A DNA stretch of 64,000 bases. It comes from Eucommia ulmoides. Its lineage: Eukaryota > Streptophyta > Magnoliopsida > Garryales > Eucommiaceae. Below, piece after piece: positions 36,460-48,576 of this stretch. How positions within the stretch are numbered: the first letter of the stretch is position 1; each line of letters starts with the position of its first letter. Both the position numbers and the translations under genes were made by a program. The notes under the pieces were generated by a model, which did not search any database, had not been told where the DNA came from, and saw nothing but the letters and a program-made list of their open reading frames with translations. The DNA is taken from the NCBI GenBank assembly GCA_016647705.1, contig CM028335.1, positions 41,667,026 through 41,731,025 on the forward strand. The letters are read 5' to 3'.

Positions 36460-37552
36460 GGCCCCATTTGGTTAGTGTTTCCATTCCAACCTAACCCAAC
36501 TCAACCCAAAAATGTTGGCATTAATTTTTTGGGAACGCATTTGGTAAAACAAAACTCAATCCAATCCAACCCAAAAAATGATAACTGATTCACAAAATTC
36601 TAATAAAATGGGGAACAAAAAAAAGGTATTTTTTTTTTGTGCCCAAAAAACTCATCCCATGCTGAGGACACGTTGGTCATTATCAAAGTTGTTTAGTGAG
36701 TCCACGTTCAAGTTTTGTTAGCCTCGTTTTCATTTTCATTTCTTTATCATTTTTCATCTCTTTTCCTTATCATTTGTCGTTCGCTCCATTGTTCGTCGAT
36801 CTCTTTCGTCGTTGCCGTTCTTTTCCATCTTCGCCATCTACCTCCTCCTCGCCATCGTCTTCGCTGTCCTCACCATTGTCTTCGCAGAACTCATCGTCGT
36901 CTCCTTTCTCGTACTTTCCATCGAACAGATTGAACATATCAAAATCATTTCTCCTCGCCATTGTTTATGATTTTGATTTCGTTACTAAAGTAACTAAATC
37001 GATTTAGTGTTCGATTTTGATTTCATTACTGAAATCGATCACGAAATCGATTTCGATTTTTGATTTTCAATTTCATTGTTCAAATCGATTTAGGGTTCGA
37101 TTTCATTGCTTAATATGAGGTATCATTATCTATTTATATTTTCATTTCGATTTTCAATTTCATCATGAAATTGATTTTCGATTTCGAAATCGAAATCAAT
37201 TTTTGGTTTGGTTCTTGGTTTTGGCTTAGGGTTCGTTCTTAAATTTGGTTTAGGGTTGGTTTTTTATTTGGGGGTTTGGTTGAATTTCATGAAATCAATT
37301 ATAGGGTTGGTACTTGATTTGGAGATTTTGGTTGAATTTGGGGGTCTGGTTGAATCAATTCTAGGATTGGTTCATGAAATCAATTCTAGGATAATATTGT
37401 TGCCAAACATGATTCTATTTCGAGTACAAAAAAAAAAATTGTCGTTACCAAACGCAATTTTGTTTCTACTAGGAAACTGAATTCTTAACTCAACTCAACC
37501 CAACCCATCTCAGTTGGGTTGAGAAAAGTGAGAACACTAACAAAACGCAACC
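36460..37552. mobile_element. Harbinger-type MITE 1 (1093 bp)
   Basis: Left end GGCCCCATTTGGTTAGTGTT, right end complement GGTTGCGTTTTGTTAGTGTT; flanking TTA on both sides, the PIF/Harbinger target. The interior contains a low-complexity block of GAAATCGATTTCGAT phrases (37005-37200) and a Ser-rich pseudo-frame. No transposase. Confidence 0.85.
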
Positions 37553-38968
37553 TTAGTTACTTGAAAGTAACTAACGGTTACAAAATTAACTGAACTAGTT
37601 TTCCATCACATTGTAGACACCGCATTTTGTCTCGCTTACTTAATTTTTCAAAGTATCAAATCTAAAGTGTAAATTTGAATAAACTTTAAATTGAGGTTTA
37701 AAGAGAATGAATTTCTGCCTTAGATTACATTGGATACTACAAAAAAAAAAATGCCAATTTGTTTTAATTTGGTATAAGTAAAAGTTTTGGGTCAATCTCA
37801 AAATTCCTAAAGTTAAGAGGGAATAAAATGATATTATTAGAGGTTTATTTTCATGAAATCACTTTTAGTATGAATAAAAATTAGTTCCTACCCTTTAACT
37901 TAAGAAAATTTCATCAATTACCTTTACTTCCCATTTTGACCCCTGAAACTTTTACTATCACCAGTTTCATCTTTTTGACACAAAAAACACGTCTTTAATT
38001 TTGTTTAAAGTAATAATATCAAGAAATCAAGACAAAATCCTTGATCAAGCCGAAAGCCTTGATTAAGCTAAAGAATCTACCATGACAATCTAGTTATTCA
38101 AAGTGACTAATACTTAAGACATGGTTCAAAACTAACTAAACCGAATGTCATCATGAAAAGCATTCAAAGTGCATCACATCAAGATCTAATCAAGCATTAA
38201 ATGCCTCATTAATGAACATTTAATGAGGATATCTTTTGAAAATCTTTCTAGCAAAATATCTTGGATCGAAACTTAGTTACTTGAATGTAACTAACGGTTA
38301 CAAAACTAACCGAACCAGTTTCCCATCACATTATACACACCGCATTTTGTCCCGCTTACTTAATTTTTTAAAGTATCAGGTCTAACGTGCAAATTCGGAT
38401 AAACTTTAAATTGAGGTTTAAAGAGAATGAATTTCCGCATTAGATTACATTGAATACGACAAAAAAAAAATGTTAATTTGTTTGAATTTGATATAAGTAA
38501 AAGTTTCGGGTCAACCTCGAAATTCCTAAAGTTAAGGGGAAATAAAATGCCATTATTAGAGGTTTATTTTCATGAAATCACTTTTAGTATGAATAAAAAT
38601 TAGTTACTATCCTTTAACTTAACGAAATTTCACCAATTACCTTTACTTCCCATTTTGACCCCTAAAACTTTTATTATCACCAGTTTCATCTTTTTGACAC
38701 CAAAAATACTTTTTAAATTTTTGTTTAAAGTACTAATCTTCAAGAAATCATGCCAAAATCCTTGATTAAACCAAAGAATCTACCATGATAATCTAGTTAC
38801 TCAAAATAACTAATGCTTAAAGACATGGTTCAAAACCAACCAAAACGAATGTCATCATGACAAGCATTCAAGACTCATCATATCAATGTATAATCATGCA
38901 TTAAATGCCTCATTAATGATGAGATCTTTTGAAGATCTTTCTATCAAAATATCTTAGATGGAAACTTA

Positions 38969-39469
38969 GGCCCCGTTTGGTTAGTGTTCCCAACCCAACC
39001 CAACCCAACCCAAAAAATAGGAATTGATTCTCAAAATCCTAAAGAAATTAGAAACAAAAAAAAAAAGTTGTTTCTTTTTGTGCCCAAAAAACTCAACTCA
39101 AAGTTCTCAACTTCCGTCTTCATTTGTCAGCTGACCACCACCACCCGCCGCCGGCCACCGTCCTGCGACTATCGCCGACCGCCACCGCTGTCGGCCAGCG
39201 ACCGTCTGCGCCTCCGGCGGCTGGCTGCCGCCTGCCGGCGACCATCATCGCCAAAACAAAAAAAAAAAAAAAAAAAAAATTCTCAAAAAAAAAATAAATA
39301 GTTTTAGGATAAAATCGTTACCAAACACGATTATGTTCTCAGTACAAAACAAAAATTGTCGTTACCAAACGCAATTTTGTTCTCAAAAAGAAACAAAATT
39401 CTCAATCCAACCTAACCCAACCCATCCCAGTTGGGTTGAGAAAGGTGGGAACACTAACCAAACGCCACC
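38969..39469. mobile_element. Harbinger-type MITE 2 (501 bp) with GC-rich interior
   Basis: Ends GGCCCCGTTTGGTTAGTGTT and complement GGTGGCGTTTGGTTAGTGTT; flanks TTA left and CTA right. It shares the CCAAACGCAATTTTG and AACCCAACCCA blocks with MITE 1 but carries a different interior, GC-rich at 39125-39250 (CCGCCGCCGGCC, GCCTCCGGCGGC), followed by an A run. Confidence 0.85.
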
Positions 39470-40088
39470 CTAGTTACTTGAAAGTAATTAACTGTTACAA
39501 AACTAACGAATCAGTTTCCCATTACATCATTCATTAAATTACCAATCAAATCAAGGTCACATTGAGCATTTAATGATTAAAACAACCATTAAAGAATCCA
39601 TTCAATGGATGCATTTAATGAGGAAGATATTTTCACCAAAATATCTTAAAAGAAACTTAGTTACTTCAAAGTAACTATAGTTACAAGGTTAATCAGATCA
39701 ATTCTCATCCCATGAAGGCATTAAACGCCTATCAAATCATTGTCTTTAATGCATTAATGACATTTAGAGACTACATTAAATGAACTCATTAATAGCATTT
39801 CATGAAGGAAATATATTTTCAAGGGAAGTAACTAGATTACCTTGAGTAACTAGTACTTAGCAAGCAAACCGAACTAGAAAATATTACATCAAGCATTAAA
39901 TGATCATTTAATGATCTATGTGTAAGCCATGATAAGTAATGATTTCTTAGAAAATCTTAGTAAATATTCGTTATGTGGATCTAACCCTAGTAGTGAAAGA
40001 CATCAAAGGGTCCTACCTAGACAAAACACAGCATAAGGAGCAGGCTAGGTATGAATGTGCATTAGGGAATGCACAGGCTACCCAAGCC

Positions 40089-40097
40089 TATAAATAG
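40089..40097 (+). promoter_or_regulatory. TATA-box candidate in the Tat/Ogre-like LTR
   Basis: TATAAATAG in the context AGCCTATAAATAGCA, downstream of the AT-rich U3-like part. The minus-strand LTR at 54900-56874 has CTATAAAA at the cognate place (55634-55641). Confidence 0.5.
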
Positions 40098-40295
40098 CAA
40101 CTTGTTTTTCATTCCAAAGAAGGCTTGAACTCATACCTTCTCTCTCTAGTCTCGAAATTCTCTGTTGGGTCTAGGGATCTTCTAAGCATTTCACTACAAA
40201 AACATTCTCAAATCTTGCCAAAAAAATCTCCAAAAAGGTGTTCTGGAGATTCTTAGAACAATAACTTAAAAAGTTGTTGAGAAACAACTAAGAAG

Positions 40296-40297
<2 letters not shown>

Positions 40298-40344
<47 letters not shown>
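40298..40344. repeat. Poly(A) tract, 47 nt, after a short hairpin
   Basis: A run of 47 A directly follows AGTTGTT-GAGA-AACAACT (40272-40289), a 7-bp stem. It lies in the solo LTR downstream of the TATA box. Confidence 0.9.
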
Positions 40345-40352
<8 letters not shown>

Positions 40353-41689
40353 GAAAAAACACTTTGGGAAAGACTACTCCCCTAAGTTGGCTAAGTTCTC
40401 TTAAACCTTTCTTTGATTTTGTTTTAAATACCGTTACATTTCTATTACATAACATATTTGGTTAGTTCTTAGAAGCATACATCATGTACATCGTGTAGAT
40501 ATCAAGTTCATATCAACAACATGTCAATAACATCAAGAACATCATGATTTATACATAGCATCTTTAATTCTATCAAGAACACATGAAACCAAATTTCAAT
40601 GAACTCAAAACAAACTTCCGACAAAGGATAACTAACTACTGACTACTAACAAACTGACATTTACTTTACTACAACAGCCTAGATCACATATCACAACTTG
40701 ACACATGTCTCAAGCTTGTGGACTGGCACCTTATACACACATACACACTACTCTTTCAAGACCCTTGTGGCTAAAATTCAGAATAAATAGAGGACCTCTA
40801 TTCCTTTAAGGATAAGTGTGCACTTTCCCAAGCAAGTAAATTCGATTAGAGTATTTTTGACAAAATCAAACATGCATATCCACTTACCATTGGTGCTATT
40901 TATATTATTGTCTTGAAAAAAAAATCAAGATGAACTACGTATTGACCTGATTCTCAGCTATCTGAGATACGTAGGCAACCCACACACGGGTTCGATCACT
41001 TATTTAAGAAAAACTCATCTTGAAAGGATGAACTACTTTTCAACCTGATTCCCTATGAAAACTGAGATACTTGGGTAACCTTTATAGGTTTGGTCGGCAT
41101 TAAAAATAAATAAATTATTTTTATTTAATCTATTATATTTGTTGTTGCTGTTAAATAATAATTTTTATTTTATTTTTTTGTTTCCTTACATGAAAATTCA
41201 TAAAAAAGATAAAAAAACATAAAAAATAAAAAATAAAAAAATGGGAATTATTGTGTTAAACAAAACCAAAAGAAAATACTTGGATTTTGTTTAAACGTGA
41301 ATCTATTTAGACTAAGGTACCATCTTCGGACGAGTGTCATAGGGTGCATAACACCTTCTTTGAGCATAACCGATCCTTGAACTTAAAAGAAATCTCTAGT
41401 AAAGACCAACTATTTTCGAGTAAAAAACTTGGGTCATTTTGAAATAAAAATGATTTACAAAAATATCGGTGACCTATCATACCATTTAACTCCGTGCTGG
41501 GTGGCGACTCTATTTTTTTCCATAAATTCCGGCTAGAGAACATTTTCAAAATCGAATACTAGAAAATCCCCTAAAAACTAATTTTCTAAAATGAACGAAT
41601 TTTCAAGGATTTTGGGAGGAAGTCTTTCTCTCTTTCTCCTGACCTCTTTCCAAAATTCGGGGTGCGTTAGTTCTAATGAGAAATTAAAT

Positions 41690-42922
41690 GTTAATGTGTT
41701 TTGTAGAACTAATGGTTTTAATAAGTGTTATAGATTTGAAGTTCTATGTATTTGATTAAGAAGATGAATTGTTGAGGAAAATATACGGGTGCAAGATGAA
41801 AATGATGCAGACGTAAAGAATTTTGAAGACATTGAAGAAAACTAAGTGAAAACAACTTTTTATCTATATACTCTTAATGCAACCCGAATTAGTATCATGG
41901 ACGACACTTAAAATGAATTAATCTCATGTATTTCTTATTAAGAAGTGATAAGTTTAATATTCAAAAATGTGATTTATTATGTGCTCCATATGTGAAATGG
42001 TTTGATAAATGACCTAAGTGAAAATTGTGTTTTAAAACATAAAATGTTAAGTTTTCGAGTCAATTCGGTCAACAAATAAAAGGGGTTGGTCGACTTATCA
42101 AAACAGTATGGTTTGGAAGTAGAAGTAGAGAAATTCTGATCCAATCAGTCAACCGAGAGAAGAAGTCGGTCAATCGATAGAAACAATGACTGAAATGATA
42201 AAATGAGTGAAGTCTCTAATCAATTCGGTTAACCAACAAGATTGGGTCGGTCAACCAAATGAAACAGTAGCCAAAATGAAGAAATTAGAATGGGCTACTG
42301 ATCCTATCGGTCAACCAACCATATGGATCTCTCAACCGATAAGGTTAAGGTCAACGGCTAAATTTAGCCTTTGTCATGGGTTGGTCGACTGAGGGATTAC
42401 AGCGGTCAACTAACTGATGCAGTCAATATTTTGACTGTTTCAGTTTCTTGGTCAAATCATCTTTTTTTTTTTTTTTTTTTTTATGATTCCAATAGAGGCT
42501 TTTAAGGGATTTGGGTGTATTTCAGATATACAAGATATATTTTGTGATCTCTATTAAAATGGTCTATTTAATTGAATATTCTTTTAATTAAAGTGCTTCA
42601 ATACTTCCTATTTGATGGATTTCAAATTGAAAAAGTTTTTAAGGACCAAAATGAGTTTTTCCAAGAGTATTTTTAAATGAAACATATGTATTTTGAGTAT
42701 ATGGGTTATATGGGGTCTTGAGATGACATTTAATGACATATATTTTGAAAACTAGTCGTTGGAAATCTAGTTCTAAGTTTATTTATAAAGACTTGCGGGA
42801 TTGAGTTTAAGGACATCATGAACTATCAGTTTTGAGCTTTTTAAGAGTGAGAATATTGTTGATATTTTTACAAGAGATTACTTTCGAGTTCAATCTCTTG
42901 ACTCCATTAATGATGTTTGTTG

Positions 42923-42926
<4 letters not shown>
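41690..42926 (+). repeat. Family S LTR, left fragment
   Basis: Plus-oriented; shares with the other family S LTRs the GGTCAACCGA/GGTCGACT cluster (42050-42420), AACTAGTCGTTGGAAAT (42752), and GAACTATCAGTTTTGAG near 42820. It lacks the LTR end; the missing part matches what starts at 51721. Confidence 0.6.

Positions 42927-42953
<27 letters not shown>
42924..42953. repeat. (AT)n microsatellite
   Basis: Pure AT dinucleotide repeat at the broken left edge of the gypsy-2 insertion. Confidence 0.95.
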
Positions 42954-42956
<3 letters not shown>

Positions 42957-43014
42957 AGGTATCAGAGTAGGTTTGCGACTGCCCTAGGCAACGGTCATAG
43001 TACCCATTACTCAT

Positions 43015-44035
43015 TGGGCATATCATCTCTTTTTTTTGGTGGTTTGATTTTGGACTTTGACACAGCCCCTTGCTCTTTTCTCCCATTCGGCCTCCATGAA
43101 GTAGAGGAGCTCGGATTTTGAAATGATCGAGTTCATTTCCTTTTAAGTTGTCGTTCCACCTTTATGGCCATGTGAACCATGTCTTCCAACTCCACATAAT
43201 GTCGTAATTCCACCACGTTGGCAATGTCCCGATTTAGTCCATTCAAGAACCTGGCCATGGTAGCTTCTCTATCTTTCTCGACATTAGCCCGGATCATAGC
43301 GATCTCCATTTCCTTGTAGTAATAATCCACGCTCCGATAGCCTTGAGTAAAACTTTGTAACTTCTAGTACAAATCCCTATAGTAGTGACTAGGGACAAAC
43401 CTCCTACTCATTATGGCTTTCATTTCTGCCCACGTATCGATAGGACTCTCATGGTTTCTTCTTATGTTCATTACAAGTTGATCCCACCATATTATAGCAT
43501 AATCAACAAATTCAATTACAGCGAGTTTTACCCTTTTATGCTCGGAGTAGTTGTGGCACTCAAAGATCAATTTCACCTTCTTCTCCCACTCTAAGTACGC
43601 TTCAGGGTCGTTCTTCCCTTGGAACAATGGAATCTTTATCTTGATGCTTCCCAAGTTATTATCGATCTGTTCCCCATACCTATCTCCTATATTCCCATAT
43701 CCATGCCCAAATATGCCCAAACTTGCATTAGAGGCGCAATCTTCTTTCTCAGAGTCATCCCAATCATCAACTTCATATCCATACTGAGGCAGATTCCTCT
43801 CTCGTCATTGTATATTAGGAGCTTTAGGTGGTTTCCCCCTTTGTGAACTAGACTCAACTTTGTCTAGTCGCTCATGCATTTCATCAAATCGTGGGTTCAA
43901 TCGTTCAAACTTTTGCTCCAAGACTTCGTAGAAAACTTTGACGTCCATGACGTCTATCCTTTTTGGTGCTTCATTAGACGAGCCTTTGTTTGTTTCTTGA
44001 GATATGCTTAATAACCTGCAAAATAGAGTTAGCAA
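43015..44035 (-). pseudogene. Ty3/gypsy gag (gypsy-2), truncated pseudogene
   Basis: The minus frames give a typical plant gypsy Gag. Coiled-coil N-terminus FYEVLEQKFERLNPRFDEMH (44035-43805); capsid (Retrotrans_gag) [34 protein letters not shown] and [13 protein letters not shown] (43720-43364); then YKEMEIAMIRANVEKDREAT, FLNGLNRDIANVVELRHYV and VERQLKRK (43330-43133), Lys-rich tail to 43015. The linker between capsid pieces is shifted, with stops at 43800 and 43350. Protease, RT and integrase are missing at the left, where the sequence breaks near 42955-43015. Its LTR and primer site lie on the far side of E2 at 50853-51720. Confidence 0.85.
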
Positions 44036-44118
44036 ACCTCACAAACACTCCCTCACTTGTTTCCCTCAAGATTGATGGCACTCGCGCTCCTGTTTCACTT
44101 AAATTCGGCTTTTACCCT

Positions 44119-45616
44119 TGGTAGGTGCGCGAAATGTGCATGCCTACTTACGCTCACAAGTATACGAGGTCTAAAGTTTTAATATAGTGGATCTTTAAGA
44201 TTAGATATCGTTCCCACAGAGAAGAGTGTGAATAATTAAATTGAATACCGCAATTGACGTAGTCTCATGTTATCCTGAAGACGAAAGACATGAATTGAAA
44301 TTAAACTAAGCTAAACTAAAATTAGTGGGTTAATTCTAACTAATTTGATTAATTAGGGATTGATTTCGTTCACTGAATACACGTTTGATTTCGTTTAGTT
44401 AACAATAACAGAGTTTAGGTATCCGATAATCTTGGTTCGTAAACTCCTCCGCCACTTCCTCCGAGTGTAAGACGAGGGAATATGTGACTTCGTGTCCACG
44501 AAGAGGTCCCCCTCAATGCCTTAACGACTCTAGTCCACGTGATTCTTGACCCAACGTCATCGATTGCACACTAACTAACACCCTCCCGGGTCGTTAGGTC
44601 GTAACAATGTGTTTAACCTAATCCGAATCCAGGGTTACCTATCCCGAGTGTCAAACTCTAGATTCTCAAATACAACCCTAATACCATTACAAGCATATTA
44701 AGATCGTCATCAAATGATAAACACAATCGGACTTAAAAGCAACAACCGTTAAAGAAACGTATATTAAACCAAACGAGTATTTACACAACTACACATTTCC
44801 CTAACTAATCTCTAATTTACACTAACATGTTCTTAGCCAATACAACATTTAATCTAGAGGAGATCATCATTATCAACAATAAACATTTAATACAAAGATG
44901 AAAACAAGGGAAGAAAAGCCAAATCTCAAAGTGGAGCAATCCACTTTCGCCAAAGAACAATCCTCCCGAGCTTCCTCTTCTCCGTTGATGAACATCCTCT
45001 TCTAGCTCTTCAAGGGTTGGCCAAGAACACCTCCTAAACTAATATAATCTAACTAAGGTGGAAGAGAGCTTTCAAGAACAACTAAGCCCTCTCCCACGTC
45101 TAAGGTAAGGGTCTCCACATTTTGAGGTTTGGAGGAGAAAAGGAGTTAAATAGGTAAGGTTTGGAAATATCTTCAAAATATATGAAAATAGATATTTTGG
45201 TGCAAAGTGTCACCACCTAAGCGGTGGTTCACCGCTTAGGTGGTGGCTTTAAGTCGGTTAAGCTTTTGTCGGTAACTTCGCCTAGGCAGTAGTTTTTCCG
45301 CCTAGGTGGTGGCTGCTAGCACAACATTCTGATCTTTTCTCGCCTAGGCGGTGGTTTTCTCTCCTAGGCGGTGGTTCAACCCTTCAGCACTTCCAACATT
45401 CTGCCTCTTTTCCGCCTAGGCGGTGGTCTTCATTCATCGAAACCCTGTTTTGCACATTTTGTTCACCGTTTCTCCACCATTTTCATTTGTTTATCGCCCT
45501 TTAACGTCATTTCCCTGTTCTACACTAAAACACACTAAAACACAATTAAATATAACTAAAACGCTTGAAAACTAACAAATTCGGTTTAGAAATAGATAGG
45601 TTTTTCACACCTATCA
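44119..45616 (-). repeat. E2 3' LTR
   Basis: Plus-strand left LTR. Next to it on the internal side, the minus strand reads AGTTTGGGGGTAT, the polypurine-type tract expected before a 3' LTR. It contains the palindrome cluster 45212-45430. Confidence 0.95.
45212..45244. repeat. 15-bp hairpin in E2 LTR
   Basis: ACCACCTAAGCGGTG, loop GTT, CACCGCTTAGGTGGT: perfect arms. A further five CCGCCTAGGCGG-type dyads follow to 45430, including a perfect CCGCCTAGGCGG at 45412-45423. Confidence 0.95.
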
Positions 45617-47775
45617 ATACCCCCAAACTTAGAATTTTGCGAGTCCTCGAGCAAAACACTAGCACTAAACTAAACTAACTAACAAACTAACCAACTAAAA
45701 ACGAAAAATTAAACTAACACGAAAGAAGTATATGCATATAAATATAAAGTTCAATCGAAATGACCAATTTGTTCCTCCCTCAACAGCCCTAAATCAGATC
45801 AAGTTCGGGAAGTAACCCACACCAAGTGGTGTTCTAGAATTTCAACGATCAATATTAATAAAAACCATTCTAGATCCATTTGAAGTGTGTGTGTGAGAAC
45901 TCAAATGTATAACTAGTCAAATACTGGATTCGATTATTCAATCGTTAAGCTCGTAACTTAAATTGTTAAAGAATTCAGGAAAACCATACTCATGATTGGA
46001 GTCTACTATCCACTAATGTAGGCTCGGATATTCACAGAGATCAATAGGGCTTGGTTTGGCCTTGGAGAACAACCACGGGTATCACTCGGAATAAAAATAG
46101 CAAATCGGTTTAATTGATCGATACCCGAGGTAAAATCGATTGTCGCTATCCTCTCTCATGACCCCACATTTAAAGTACAACTCTAAATAAGAAATGAAAA
46201 TCCATGTATTCACTTGTCGAAAGAGAAGAAAATGAAAACTATATTCATGTTTAATTTTTTTTTTTAATAACATATTCCTAAATTAATTCGAATTATTACA
46301 ATTTTAGGAGAGTGCAAAAAGAAGTTAGAGAAACACACCCCCAAACTTATTCGAATTTATAAAATTTTAGGAATATGTAAAAAGAAATGATAGAAACACA
46401 CCCCCAAACTTATTTCAAGAGCGTGGAAAAAGAAATACAAAAGTGACAAGTGAATACACTAATACCGAATCAATAAAAATTTATCAAAAACCCGACCGCT
46501 CACTTGATTTCACTCAATTTTGAAAATTAGGCTTAGCGACATTGGGTTAGGAAAAATTTAATTGAAAGGAGTATTTGAACGTTTTCAGAATTGATTACGT
46601 TATCAGCTTCGATAGGGGAAATAAGGAATTAACATTTTCAGGTTAGCTACAACAGTTCAAGAGAAAAATTGACGTCCTAAATCACGTCTCCGGAATTACC
46701 TCAACTAGGATTCCGCCTCAAGTTTTCCCCAAATCAAGTTCTAGTTTTCTCATTTTCTATCATGAGCTTAATCTTGAATAATCAACGTCTAATCTTTCAG
46801 ATAATTATACATTGAGTTCAAATGTCGTGCGATTTTTGGATAGAGATATTTTTTACCGAATTGACATGTTAAGCACACAAAACACACAAGGAATGTATTA
46901 CCCCCGACCTCAATATGCAATTAGGGGATAATTCTCATCATCGGGTCTTAACCCAAATGAACTCACATCTAAACATGCAAACACAACTTTATACATACAC
47001 AAATCTAAACTAATTCTAATACTAACATACATAATTTAATCTAACACTAAACATGCAAAAACAAAAATTAAACTACACTAAAATAAAAATTTAAAAACTA
47101 AAATATTTAAAATAATAAAATACATACTCAAAATAATGGTTCATCCTTTTCTACAAAAAAAAAAAAATCAAAATGGATGAACATCCACTAAACTAATCAT
47201 CCACTCCATACCAAAACATGCTTGAACAAAAGAAGTGTTCCTCAGTCAACGAACCCAATAGACATGTAGCATTAATGCATACAAAATGGGTTAAACACAT
47301 ACCTAGGGAATAAGACTTATTCCCTACTGTTCACCTGACGGTAAATTCCTCTCCACCACTATCACGTCGGAATGGAAATTGTGGCGGTTGCAAAAATTAC
47401 GGCGGCAATGCTGAAGTGGTCGCACATGAACCTGTGGATTTGATCTAGCGCGCACACTAATCACAATGTTTCAACAAAAATGAACAATGTAGCATGCAAT
47501 TTTGTTTCACACAATTTAACAATCCATAGAAACTAAGTGATCACCAAAAATCAAACCAAAATCCCAAAGTGATAAAGAAAATTGCGAAAATGGGGTTAAA
47601 AATTGATTTGTGGTGGATGATTCGGGGTGGACATCACAAATTTTAGTAACAGAAGGATGATTTTTGAGTATTGGAACGGTTTGGAAGTGAGGCTTTAGAG
47701 AGAAGGTGGAGGTTTTGGGGGAAGGAACCTTGTAATTTTCATTTTTTAACGAACGGGCTCTTTTAACTGCAGAAG

Positions 47776-48012
47776 GTCCACCGCTTAAGCGGTGGAGCCT
47801 TTTTCTTTAAAATCTAACCTTCTGACGAAATTCTGCCTAGGCAGTGGTTTTTCTGCCTAAGCGAAATTACACCAGTGTGAAAACATTTTATTCTGCTGTT
47901 AATCTGTCTAGGTGGTGATTTTTCTGCCTAAGTGGTGGAGCGTATTTTGAAAATTTGGTGCATCCTGTATTTTTACCGCCTAAGCGGTGGTTCACCGCTT
48001 AGGCGGTGGGCC
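47776..48012. repeat. Palindrome cluster in E2 interior
   Basis: TCCACCGCTTAAGCGGTGGA at 47777-47796 is a perfect 20-nt palindrome. 47975-48007 is a hairpin, ACCGCCTAAGCGGTG, GTT, CACCGCTTAGGCGGT, with perfect 15-bp arms. Three more imperfect CTGCCTAGGCAG-like units lie between. Confidence 0.95.
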
Positions 48013-48576
48013 TGCAGCTCCCACTTTCATATTTTTCTCAAATTTTCAAAATACAGCTCCACCCCGTACGTTTTCACTTCGCTTGTTCAACGTTTTTAAA
48101 CTTAAAATACTTCCCCAAGCGTCCATACTCCTAAATTCACTTCCGAACACATTCTGAAGCCATACCGGCTTCCAAAAAGAATAAATAATCAAATAAATAG
48201 TAACAAAAATCAAGTAATTTGATACCCTGAGTTTTATTTCAAAAAAAAATAGTGCTTGAGTTACTGTCCCCAGCTAGACTATCGTGTCACTAAGTATTTT
48301 TCACCAAAATTCCCCATAGACAAGGAATTTGGGTTCAAATGCTCAGTCGGATCAAAATCATAGCTTGAAGTCGGCTTCTCCTCTTAGTCCTTATCATTTG
48401 CAATAAGTTCAATCTCGGGATTGGGAATTAAGAATTCCAATCTTCTTCATCTGTTCTCACACCGCTTGATCTCATTAACACAATGAAACAAAAATTTAAA
48501 TTAAAAACAAAACAAAAATAAATGTCAGGATTAACACTCGACTACTTAGTCGCAATATCAACTTAAAATTTACACT

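Larger units (their letters stand above)
35810..39530 (+). repeat. Three ~720-bp tandem repeats of the LTR 5' part
   Basis: Repeat 1 is 35810-37611 (with a MITE), repeat 2 is 37612-38331 (empty), repeat 3 starts at 38332 (with a MITE). Each runs from TGTAGACACC(G/A)C through CATTAAATGCCTCATTAATG to CTTAGTTACTTGAA and ends about CCCATCACAT. Confidence 0.85.
35810..41669 (+). mobile_element. Tat/Ogre-like solo LTR with triplicated 5' part and two nested MITEs
   Basis: It starts TGTAGACACCACATTTTG and ends near CGGGGTGCGTTA at 41669. Inside are phrases usual in Tat/Ogre LTRs: CTGAGATACGTAGGCAACC (40965), a second AACTGAGATACTTGGGTAACC (41060), GGTGGCGACTCTATTT (41501). The flanks are GTTTT (35805-35809) and GTTCT (41670-41674), a 5-bp duplication with one change, and no primer site or coding region follows, so it is read as a solo LTR left by recombination. 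The first ~720 bp occur three times (35810, 37612, 38332). Lineage is from these phrases only. Confidence 0.65.

Noticed and set aside
36696-37007. Ser-rich 103-codon frame that could be a signal peptide
   Set aside because: Lies in MITE 1, made of TCTTCGCC-type low-complexity sequence and not shared by MITE 2.
38990-39012. Telomere-like AACCCAACCCAACCC
   Set aside because: It is the subterminal sequence of the MITE and recurs inverted at its other end; the unit is AACCC, not the plant telomere CCCTAAA.
42950-42975. Primer-site-like GGTATCAGAGTAGG after the AT repeat
   Set aside because: Not preceded by a definable LTR end or followed by family gag; probably a broken edge of deleted gypsy-2 or chance.
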